From the NCBI GenBank assembly GCA_013330315.1, contig DUIO01000348.1:4119-18914 (forward strand): a DNA stretch of 14,796 bases. The letters run 5' to 3'. Below are positions 1-5,987 of the stretch, in pieces; the stretch's first letter is position 1, and each line of letters starts with the position of its first letter. The stretch is from Methanosarcina sp. (GTDB taxonomy: Archaea > Halobacteriota > Methanosarcinia > Methanosarcinales > Methanosarcinaceae). Both the position numbers and the translations under genes were made by a program. The notes beneath the pieces are model-generated. The model saw only the letters and a program-made list of their open reading frames with translations, was not told where the DNA came from and did no database searches.

Positions 1-82
1 ATCAGTTTATGAAATGTTTATCAATTTATTTTCTTTTTAAATATAATTATATTCTAGCTCCATAAAGACATATTTGGAATCA

Positions 83-90
83 TTTAAATA
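83..90 (+). promoter_or_regulatory. candidate TATA box of the yggS-like gene
   Basis: An archaeal TATA-like octamer, TTTAAATA, lies about 38 bases before the start codon at 128. That would place transcription initiation near 108-115 with a short leader. A purine-rich AGGGA at 118-122 could serve as ribosome binding site. The rest of 1-127 is AT-rich and shows no gene. Confidence 0.4.
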
Positions 91-127
91 CATCTACTTT
101 TGAATAAAAACAGTTTTAGGGACAGCA

Positions 128-778
128 ATGCCAGTCTATGAAAATACAAAGTTTATCCTTGAAAAGGTTGGAAGCACAACACTGGTTTGCATTACCAAGA
201 CGGTTGAACCTGAACGGATAAACGAAGCCATTCAGGCCGGAGCCATTATCATTGGAGAGAACCGGGTTCAGGAGTATGAGGATAAACATAATGACATACT
301 ACCATGTGAGACACACCTTACAGGCCATCTGCAAGCAAATAAAGTCAAAAAAGCCGTAGATCTGTTTGATGTTATTCAGTCAATTGACTCCCTGAAGTTA
401 ATACGGATTATTGACATGAGAGCCAGGGATATCGGCAAAGTACAGAGAGTCTATCTTCAGGTTAACATCGGTAACGAGCCACAAAAATACGGATTCAAAC
501 CTGATGAGATAAAATATGCAATAACAGAGATCCGTTCTTTAAGGAATATCCGTGTTGAAGGCCTTATGTGCATCCCTCCTTTCGTACCCCCCGAACAGAC
601 CCGTTCCTACTTCAGGAAGATGAAGGCCCTTTTCGATGAAATGAAGCAGGAAAACCGGGACAACATCGATATCAGAACGCTATCCATGGGCATGTCCGGT
701 GACTACAGGATTGCCATCGAAGAAGGAGCCACAATGGTACGTGTGGGTTCTGCCATATTCGGGAAGAGGAAGTACTGA
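128..778 (+). CDS. YggS/PLPBP-family pyridoxal phosphate-binding protein
   Basis: The 216-residue protein belongs to the YggS/PROSC (PLPBP) family: single-domain alanine-racemase-like TIM barrels that bind pyridoxal 5'-phosphate and help keep B6 and amino-acid pools balanced, without a firmly known enzymatic reaction. Visible marks are the PLP lysine context CITKTVE (K24), the IGENRVQE segment (about 42-49), HLTGHLQANKVKKAV (about 63-77), the strand VYLQVNIG, VEGLMCIPPF, and the C-terminal phosphate-binding stretch SMGMSGDY...EGATMVRVGSAIFG. The length is slightly short for the family (E. coli YggS has 234 residues) but both ends look complete. ATG 128 is preceded by AGGGA at a spacing of 5. 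The gene lies just outside the proposed island and so probably belongs to the host chromosome, originally downstream of tRNA-Val. Confidence 0.9.
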   Translation: MPVYENTKFILEKVGSTTLVCITKTVEPERINEAIQAGAIIIGENRVQEYEDKHNDILPCETHLTGHLQANKVKKAVDLFDVIQSIDSLKLIRIIDMRARDIGKVQRVYLQVNIGNEPQKYGFKPDEIKYAITEIRSLRNIRVEGLMCIPPFVPPEQTRSYFRKMKALFDEMKQENRDNIDIRTLSMGMSGDYRIAIEEGATMVRVGSAIFGKRKY

Positions 779-840
779 AGGTGCCGGTTTGTAGAAAAAA
801 CCCTCACTCAAAAAAGGTGAATAAGATAGTGAAATGTATG

Positions 841-886
841 GTGGGCCCGCTGAGATTCGAACTCAGGACCTCCGCCATGTGAAGGC
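841..886 (-). repeat. tRNA-Val 3'-part remnant, left attachment-site copy of the island
   Basis: These 46 bases repeat 12522-12567 directly with one mismatch (A877 against G12558). Read on the minus strand they run from the anticodon-stem/loop region, CAC anticodon included, through the variable region and the T arm to the 3' acceptor strand and discriminator A. Left of 841 and right of 886 the two copies diverge at once. There is no 5' half (no D arm, no 5' acceptor strand), so it cannot be a working tRNA. A displaced 3' tRNA fragment in the same orientation as an intact gene is the usual footprint of a tyrosine-integrase element in a tRNA gene. The mismatch falls at tRNA position 38 in the anticodon loop. 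Confidence 0.85.
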
Positions 887-1184
887 TCTTGATGCCGAAA
901 GCTTTTCTTGAAATGAAATCTCATGCTAACGAGAGTGTATACTATCTTCTTAAATCTGTTAAGACCATGTAAGTAATCTCTAATAATTTTAGAAAACTGA
1001 ATATCGTAAAAACAAAATTATAAATGATAATGTGGAATATTATTAGCAGGTTATGGCAATTAAATTCGAAATGCGGTGACTATAGAAAAAAGTTTCTATT
1101 TATTGGGAATCTCTGATTTTGACCATAGATGGAGGGTACTAGCCTCGATATTCAGATCCGTGAACAAAAAGATGAAAATGAATT
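887..1184. other. AT-rich spacer between island edge and hsdR; one short open frame, no firm gene
   Basis: About 300 bases without a supportable gene. A 26-codon plus-strand frame runs from ATG 892 to the stop at 970-972 (start MPKAFLEMKSHANES). A stop at 880-882 closes the same frame upstream. Its position directly beside the attachment-site copy is where an integrase end would be expected, but it is too short and has no catalytic motif, so I do not call it a gene. The rest is AT-rich and holds the probable hsdR promoter. Confidence 0.5.
1018..1025 (+). promoter_or_regulatory. candidate TATA box for hsdR
   Basis: TTATAAAT preceded by an A-rich stretch (1009-1017) fits an archaeal TATA element with a BRE-like flank. 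Transcription would start near 1045-1050 and leave a leader of about 150 bases before hsdR. No other clear TATA candidate stands between it and the gene. Assigned by eye only. Confidence 0.3.
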
Positions 1185-1196
1185 GTGGGTAAAATA

Positions 1197-3950
1197 ATGA
1201 GTGACAACCAGACCCCGGAGCAAAACGCCAGAAATGAAATTGATAAAAAACTAAATGATGCTGGCTGGATTGTGCAGAAAAAAAGCAAGATAGAGTGGAG
1301 TGCTTCAAGGGGTATCGCAGTCAAAGAATATCAGACTGATGTGGGACCTGCTGATTATGTGCTGTTTGTTGATAAAAAGCCAGTAGGGATCATTGAGGCA
1401 AAAAGGGATGAGGAAGGCCACCGATTAACCGTTGTCGAGGAACAATCATCCGAATATGCTTCAAGTAAGCTAAAGTATCTTAACAATGACCCTCTTCCTT
1501 TTGTATATGAGAGTACCGGGGAACTTACGCGCTTCACAGATTTTCGAGACCCTAAACCCAGGTCAAGACCTATTTTTTCTTTTTTCCGCCCCGAGACATT
1601 TGAAGAACACTTAAAAAAGAAACCACTACGGGAAAGACTGCTGGATATTCCTGAACTGTGTACCAAAGGTCTGCGGGACTGCCAGATAATAGCGATTTCA
1701 AACCTTGAAAAGTCTTTTAAGGATTACCGCCCGAGGGCTCTGATCCAGATGGCAACAGGCTCCGGAAAGACTTATACTGCAATAACCTTCATCTATCGGT
1801 TGCTGAAATTTGCAAATGCTAAGAAAGTACTTTTCCTTGTTGACACCAAAAACCTGGGTGAGCAGGCAGAACAGGAATTCATGGCTTATGTGCCCGGTGA
1901 CGATAACCGCAAATTTACCGAGCTTTACAATGTGCAACGCCTGCGTTCCAGCTACATTTCCTCAGATAGCCAGGTGTGTATTTCTACAATCCAGAGGCTT
2001 TATTCCATCCTGAAAGGGGAAGAGATGGACGAAAAAATCGAAGAAGAAAACCCTGCCGAGAGGAGATGGCAACCGAAGGAACCGCTTCCTGTCATGTATA
2101 ATGAAAAGGTTCCAATTGAAGAGTTTGATTTTATTGTCATAGATGAGTGCCACCGTTCTATATACAACCTGTGGCAGCAGGTTCTGGATTATTTTGATGC
2201 TTTTTTGATAGGCTTGACAGCGACACCTGATAAACGCACTTTCGGATTTTTTAATGAGAATGTGGTAAGCGAGTACAGCCATGAAGACGCAGTTGCAGAC
2301 GGCGTGAATGTTGGGTATGACGTGTATACAATCGAGACTGACATTAGTAAAAATGGGGCAAATATACCTGCTCAGGAGTATGTGGACAGGCGTGAGAAAC
2401 TTACCCATAAAAAACGCTGGGAGCAGCTGGACGAAGATTTAACCTACACTTCCAGGCAGCTGGACAAGGAAGTGGTTAATCTTAGCCAGATACGACGTGT
2501 GATACGGACATTTAAAGATAAGTTACCTGAAATCTTTCCTGGTAGAAAGGAAGTTCCTAAAACCCTGATTTTTGCCAAAAACGATAGCCATGCTGATGAT
2601 ATCATCAATATAGTTCGGGAAGAGTTTGGAGAAGGCAATGCCTTTTGCAAGAAAGTGACCTACAAAGCTGAAGAAGACCCCAAATCGATATTGTCGGCTT
2701 TTCGCAATGATTACTATCCCAGAATAGCGGTTACAGTTGACATGATTGCAACGGGTACCGATGTTAAGCCGCTTGAATGCCTGCTCTTTATGAGAGACGT
2801 AAAAAGCCTTAATTATTTTGAACAGATGAAGGGCAGAGGAACAAGAACCCTGGATTTTGACGACCTGCATAAAGTGACTCCATCGGCCGTTTCAGCTAAA
2901 ACTCATTTTGTAATTGTGGATGCTATAGGCGTTACAAAAACCATGAAGACTGACAGCCGGCCTCTTGAACGCAAGAGAAATGTCTCATTGAAAGATCTGC
3001 TGGCAGCGGTTACTTTTGGTGCTCAGGACGAGAACCTTTACATTTCACTTGCTAATCGGCTTGCAAGGCTGAACAGGCAGATAAACGAGGACGAAAGAGC
3101 TACTTTTGCTGAAAAAGCTAATGGAAAGGCTATCAATCAGACTGTAAAGGACCTGCTCAATGCATATAATCCTGATATGATTGACCTCAAAGCTGATGAA
3201 ATTAAACTGCGGGAGCCGGAAATTCAGGACGCAGATGCAAAGAAAAAGGCACAGGAGGTTCTTGTTGACATTGCCAGATCTACTTTTTCCGGCGAGTTGA
3301 ATGAGTACATCGAAAATGTCCGCAGAGTCCATGAACAGATAATCGATACTGTAAATCTTGATACCCTCAAAAAGGCTGGATGGGATACAGATATTTTAGC
3401 GAAGGACGAGAAGCTAATCCACGATTTTAAAGCATATCTGGAAGCTAATAAAGATGAGATCACAGCCCTGAGAATTTTCTATAACCAGCCCTACCGGCGC
3501 AGGGAAGTCACCTTTGCGATGATAAAGGATGTGATGGCGAAACTGAAGCTGGAAAAACCCAATTTCGCCCCCTTCAGGATATGGCAGGCTTACGAGCAGC
3601 TGGACAAGGTGAACGGAAGTTCCCCAAAAAACGAATTGATAGCTCTTGTTTCCCTGATTCGCAGGGTAACTGAGATAGACCCTGTGCTTACCTCTTATGA
3701 CCAGACCGTAAACCGCAATTTCCAGGATTGGGTATTCAAAAAGCAGGCTGGAACCCTAAAATTCAATGAAGACCAGATGAACTGGCTCCGAATGATTAAA
3801 GATTACGTTGCAACCAGCTTCCACCTGGAAATCGAGGATCTTGATTACCATCCCTTTGATATCCTTGGCGGGCGCGGCAGAATGTACCAGCTTTTCGGGG
3901 ACGAAATGAACATAGTTATCAGCGAATTGAATGAGGCACTGGCGGCGTAA
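1197..3950 (+). CDS. hsdR: type I restriction endonuclease subunit R (HsdR, EcoEI-like)
   Basis: HsdR is the motor and nuclease subunit of a type I restriction complex: after HsdS/HsdM find an unmethylated site it translocates DNA using ATP and cuts at a distance. In this 917-residue protein the N-terminal PD-(D/E)xK nuclease site is D53...E67-A-K69. The SF2 helicase follows: Walker A ATGSGKT (186-192), DECH box (316-319), TATP (341-344), motif V ATGTDV (518-523) and motif VI QMKGRGTR (543-550). The C-terminal region from about 680, with NQPYRRREVT, resembles the EcoEI_R_C domain. The length is normal for the family and all key motifs are intact. I chose ATG 1197 over the in-frame GTG at 1185 because ATG is favoured and the protein then starts MSDNQ. 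The next gene begins 2 bases after the stop. The last codons (ELNEALAA) are echoed in DNA at 5844-5866. Confidence 0.95.
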   Translation: MSDNQTPEQNARNEIDKKLNDAGWIVQKKSKIEWSASRGIAVKEYQTDVGPADYVLFVDKKPVGIIEAKRDEEGHRLTVVEEQSSEYASSKLKYLNNDPLPFVYESTGELTRFTDFRDPKPRSRPIFSFFRPETFEEHLKKKPLRERLLDIPELCTKGLRDCQIIAISNLEKSFKDYRPRALIQMATGSGKTYTAITFIYRLLKFANAKKVLFLVDTKNLGEQAEQEFMAYVPGDDNRKFTELYNVQRLRSSYISSDSQVCISTIQRLYSILKGEEMDEKIEEENPAERRWQPKEPLPVMYNEKVPIEEFDFIVIDECHRSIYNLWQQVLDYFDAFLIGLTATPDKRTFGFFNENVVSEYSHEDAVADGVNVGYDVYTIETDISKNGANIPAQEYVDRREKLTHKKRWEQLDEDLTYTSRQLDKEVVNLSQIRRVIRTFKDKLPEIFPGRKEVPKTLIFAKNDSHADDIINIVREEFGEGNAFCKKVTYKAEEDPKSILSAFRNDYYPRIAVTVDMIATGTDVKPLECLLFMRDVKSLNYFEQMKGRGTRTLDFDDLHKVTPSAVSAKTHFVIVDAIGVTKTMKTDSRPLERKRNVSLKDLLAAVTFGAQDENLYISLANRLARLNRQINEDERATFAEKANGKAINQTVKDLLNAYNPDMIDLKADEIKLREPEIQDADAKKKAQEVLVDIARSTFSGELNEYIENVRRVHEQIIDTVNLDTLKKAGWDTDILAKDEKLIHDFKAYLEANKDEITALRIFYNQPYRRREVTFAMIKDVMAKLKLEKPNFAPFRIWQAYEQLDKVNGSSPKNELIALVSLIRRVTEIDPVLTSYDQTVNRNFQDWVFKKQAGTLKFNEDQMNWLRMIKDYVATSFHLEIEDLDYHPFDILGGRGRMYQLFGDEMNIVISELNEALAA
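3924..3946 (+). repeat. hsdR 3'-end repeat, copy 1
   Basis: These 23 bases at the very end of hsdR recur at 5844-5866 with 20 of 23 identical, including 15 of 16 over the ATGAGGC-n-CTGGCGGC core. The two copies bracket the first AlbA_2 gene and its decayed tail, as if the gene had been inserted with, or had duplicated, the end of hsdR. Confidence 0.5.
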
Positions 3951-3952
3951 GA

Positions 3953-5608
3953 ATGGATGGTTCTATTCAAGATCTGATAGATGCGGGAGAAGGCTATCAC
4001 CTCGAATTCAAAGAATCCCTTGAAAAATCATTTATCGAGGAAGTTTGTGCTTTTGCTAACTCCAGAGGAGGTAAGGTTATCCTTGGAGTTTCCGACAAAG
4101 GAGTCATAAAGGGAATAAATACCGATAATAATTTTAGATCAAGAATTCAGGATTCCCTTAGACAATTGCAGCCCTTTCTTGATGTTAGTATAGAAATCAA
4201 AGATAACCTCATCATAGTTGACGTGCCCGACGGCAACGACAAACCTTACGCCTGTTCCAGAGGATTTTTTATTCGTAATGGGGCTAATTCCCAGAAACTT
4301 ACCCGCAATGAGATTATCGAGTTTTTCCAGAAAGAAGGCAGAGTTCGTTTTGATGAACTGAAAAACGATAAAGCGGTTTTTGAAAACGATTTTGATGAGA
4401 AGGCATTTGAGAATTTTCTGAACCTGGCAGGAATTACCCATTCTATTGACAGAATGTCTTTGCTGAGAAACCTGGATTGTATAACTGATGATGGAAAATT
4501 TACAAATGCCGGAGTTTTATTCTTTGCCAGAGACATCGATTTCCTGTTAAATCATGCCATAGTTGTCTGTGTTTTGTATAAGGGAACGGAAAAAGTGAAT
4601 ATCCTTGACAAGAAGGATTTTAAGGGAAATATTGTTGAAAACATCAATAATTCCATTCTTTTCGTTAAAAGGCATACAAACGTGCAATATAAGATTGAAA
4701 AATTGCAGCGAGAAGAGATCCCCGATATTCCTGATGTAGCACTCAGAGAAGCAATTATAAACGCCGTTTGTCACCGCGATTATTTTGATAAGAGCGCAAA
4801 TGTGCTCATTGAGGTTTTTGACGACAGGGTTGAGATCTCCAATCCAGGTGGATTGCCGAGCGGCCTGAAGCCTTCTGACTTCGGAAGCAAAAGCGTTGCC
4901 CGCAATCCTCTTATCGCCTCTCTCTTAAACCGCATAAATTACATAGAAAAGGTAGGTACAGGAATTAACCGCATTAAACAGGCTGTGGCTGAGAATGAAA
5001 ATTCTTCAGTGGAATTTTCATTTGATAGTGGATTTTCTGTCATTTTCCGAAGACTTGCGTTAACTCCAGATATGGTATTGGAAGAAAAGTTGGGTGAAAA
5101 GTTGGGTGAAAAGTTGGGTGAAAAGTTGGGTGAAAAGTTGGGTGAAAACCAGCTGGAGATAATCGAGAAAATAATAAATGATCCTCAAATCTCAATTGTA
5201 GAACTAAGTCAAAGAATTGGAATTAGTACTACTGCAATTGAAAACAACGTTACAAAACTCAAAGAGAAAGGCATTTTGAAGCGTATCGGTTCCGCAAAAG
5301 GCGGATATTGGGAAGTTGACCCGGAACTTGCTACTTTCCTCAAAGAGAACTTAACTCCTGATATAGGGTTGGGTGAAAAGTTGGGTGAAAAGTTGGGTGA
5401 AAACCAGCTGGAGATAATTAAGGAAATAATAAAAGATCCTCTGATCACAATTGTAGAACTAAGTCAAAGAATAGGGATTAGCACTACTGCTGTTGAAAAC
5501 AATGTTACAAAATTTAAGGAAAAGGGCATTTTGAAGCGTATAGGTCCTGCAAAAGGCGGTCACTGGGAAGTTGATCCGGAACTTGCCGACACTTTAAATA
5601 AAACTTAA
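3953..5608 (+). CDS. AlbA_2 / GHKL ATPase-like regulator with (LGEK)n linkers and duplicated winged helix
   Basis: The 551-residue protein is of the AlbA_2 (Schlafen-type) family, often misnamed RecG-like or transcriptional regulator; its biochemical role is not settled. Residues about 9-125 form the AlbA_2 domain (YHLEFKE at 15-21, FANSRGGKVILGV at 34-46). Residues about 150-370 are a GHKL-like ATPase-type region with N-box E266..INA..HRDY, SNPGGLP (296-302) and GTGI (335-338). Then come five LGE(K/N) units (380-398), a winged helix (about 399-455), three more units (473-484) and a second winged helix (about 484-541). The two helix blocks match at 53 of 62 residues, so the duplication is recent. 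The protein ends soon after, where a 1-base loss seems to have cut off a third linker. It starts 2 bases after hsdR, probably translationally coupled, with GGCGG inside hsdR as possible ribosome binding site. Confidence 0.85.
   Translation: MDGSIQDLIDAGEGYHLEFKESLEKSFIEEVCAFANSRGGKVILGVSDKGVIKGINTDNNFRSRIQDSLRQLQPFLDVSIEIKDNLIIVDVPDGNDKPYACSRGFFIRNGANSQKLTRNEIIEFFQKEGRVRFDELKNDKAVFENDFDEKAFENFLNLAGITHSIDRMSLLRNLDCITDDGKFTNAGVLFFARDIDFLLNHAIVVCVLYKGTEKVNILDKKDFKGNIVENINNSILFVKRHTNVQYKIEKLQREEIPDIPDVALREAIINAVCHRDYFDKSANVLIEVFDDRVEISNPGGLPSGLKPSDFGSKSVARNPLIASLLNRINYIEKVGTGINRIKQAVAENENSSVEFSFDSGFSVIFRRLALTPDMVLEEKLGEKLGEKLGEKLGEKLGENQLEIIEKIINDPQISIVELSQRIGISTTAIENNVTKLKEKGILKRIGSAKGGYWEVDPELATFLKENLTPDIGLGEKLGEKLGENQLEIIKEIIKDPLITIVELSQRIGISTTAVENNVTKFKEKGILKRIGPAKGGHWEVDPELADTLNKT
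5090..5149 (+). repeat. 12-base minisatellite, array 1 (5 copies)
   Basis: Five tandem copies of TTGGGTGAAAAG begin at 5090, 5102, 5114, 5126 and 5138; the last ends in C instead of G. They encode LGEK units joining the GHKL region to the first winged helix. Because the unit is 12 bases, gain or loss of copies changes linker length but not reading frame. Confidence 0.95.
5369..5404 (+). repeat. 12-base minisatellite, array 2 (3 copies)
   Basis: Three copies of the same unit as at 5090-5149 begin at 5369, 5381 and 5393 and encode the linker before the second winged helix. Array plus helix forms a larger tandem unit: 5090-5368 (279 bases) and 5369-5622 (254 bases). After allowing for the two extra 12-base copies in the first, the second is one base short. 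Confidence 0.95.
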
Positions 5609-5766
5609 TTTCTGAGATTGAGTTCGGAGAAAAGTTCGGAGAAAAGTTCGGAGAAAGGTTCGGAAAAACGTGGGATAGCTGTGGTGAAAACTGTGGTGAA
5701 ACTGTGGTGAAGAGTGGGGTGAAAAAAAATAAAAGTAAAAATAAGCAGCTCATGGTGGGAAGCTGA
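5604..5766 (+). pseudogene. frameshifted C-terminal tail of the AlbA_2 gene (third linker remnant)
   Basis: In the frame one base back from the gene, codons from 5602 read NLISEIEFGEKFGEKFGERFG and continue open to a TGA at 5764-5766. This parallels the preceding unit's ENLTPDIGLGEKLGEK. Restoring one A in the A-run 5600-5603 would join the two frames with no stop between. The following residues degrade (CGENCGE, then a lysine-rich end) and no third winged helix follows. I read it as a broken extension of the upstream protein, not a separate gene. A sequencing error in the A-run is possible. Confidence 0.6.
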
Positions 5767-5833
5767 TCAAAAAAGAGAAAATAGGTTGGGTGAAAGGTTG
5801 GGAGAAAAGTGGGGTGAAAAGTGGGGTGAAAAG
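5623..5833 (+). repeat. degenerate 12-base repeats, arrays 3 and 4
   Basis: Units starting at 5623, 5635, 5647 and 5659 follow TTCGGAGAAAAG. GTGGTGAAA variants run to about 5720. After a break, units start at 5786, 5798, 5810 and 5822 with TTGGGTGAAAGG and TGGGGTGAAAAG variants. All keep a 12-base period and descend from the arrays inside the upstream gene. No frame stays open across the whole stretch, so this is decayed coding repeat and explains most of the long gap after 5608. Confidence 0.8.
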
Positions 5834-5843
5834 TACGAATACA

Positions 5844-5866
5844 GAATTATATGAGGCTCTGGCGGC
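5844..5866 (+). repeat. hsdR 3'-end repeat, copy 2
   Basis: Matches 3924-3946 at 20 of 23 bases. It still reads EL-Y-EALAA in one frame, as the end of HsdR reads ELNEALAA, but the stop is replaced and the frame runs on for 18 more codons to a TGA. It marks the right edge of the stretch containing the AlbA_2 gene and its decayed repeats. Confidence 0.5.
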
Positions 5867-5893
5867 TTGTATACAAATGTATAACACTCAAAT

Positions 5894-5961
5894 AAAACAT
5901 ACTGTTTTGAGATCAAAATGAAATTTATTTATCTATCATAACAGCATAAATTTATTCTGTT
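5894..5961 (+). promoter_or_regulatory. candidate promoter with two inverted repeats before the PIN-GNAT gene
   Basis: Two dyads share CTGTT/AACAG half-sites. AAAACA-3-TGTTTT (5894-5908) is perfect. AACAG...CTGTT (5940-5961) is a 22-base palindrome with one mismatched pair around ATAAATTTAT. Between them TTTATTTAT (5924-5932) is a usable TATA element, with transcription starting near 5952-5958, so the second palindrome would cover the start point, as a repressor site does. This would open a second transcription unit running to hsdM. Which protein binds is unknown; the winged-helix AlbA_2 proteins are candidates. Confidence 0.35.
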
Positions 5962-5987
5962 TTTTATGAATGGGGTTGATTGGAATC

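Noticed and set aside
841..886. A second tRNA gene near 841
   Set aside because: It lacks the 5' acceptor strand, D arm and half of the anticodon stem; only the 3' part is present.
1185..1196. GTG start adding four residues to HsdR
   Set aside because: The in-frame ATG at 1197 is the more usual start and nothing conserved lies in the extra four residues.
5593..5599. TTTAAAT in the form of a -1 slippery heptamer (T TTA AAT in the gene frame) just before the stop of the first AlbA_2 gene
   Set aside because: A -1 slip there would read TAA at once (5599-5601), so programmed frameshifting at this heptamer cannot reach the open downstream frame; a 1-base loss in the adjacent A-run explains the data better.
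5514..5753. Minus-strand open frame with a repeated FSPN pattern (also at 5209-5448)
   Set aside because: It is the antisense reading of the 12-base repeats; it has no independent start signal or family features.
5090..5835. Repeat clusters as a possible CRISPR array
   Set aside because: The units are 12 bases, directly abutting and coding; there are no spacers of regular size, no leader and no cas genes.
5970..5987. Upstream ATG adding six residues to the PIN-GNAT protein
   Set aside because: A good ribosome binding site (5972-5980) lies inside this stretch, correctly spaced for ATG 5988, which gives a typical PIN N-terminus.
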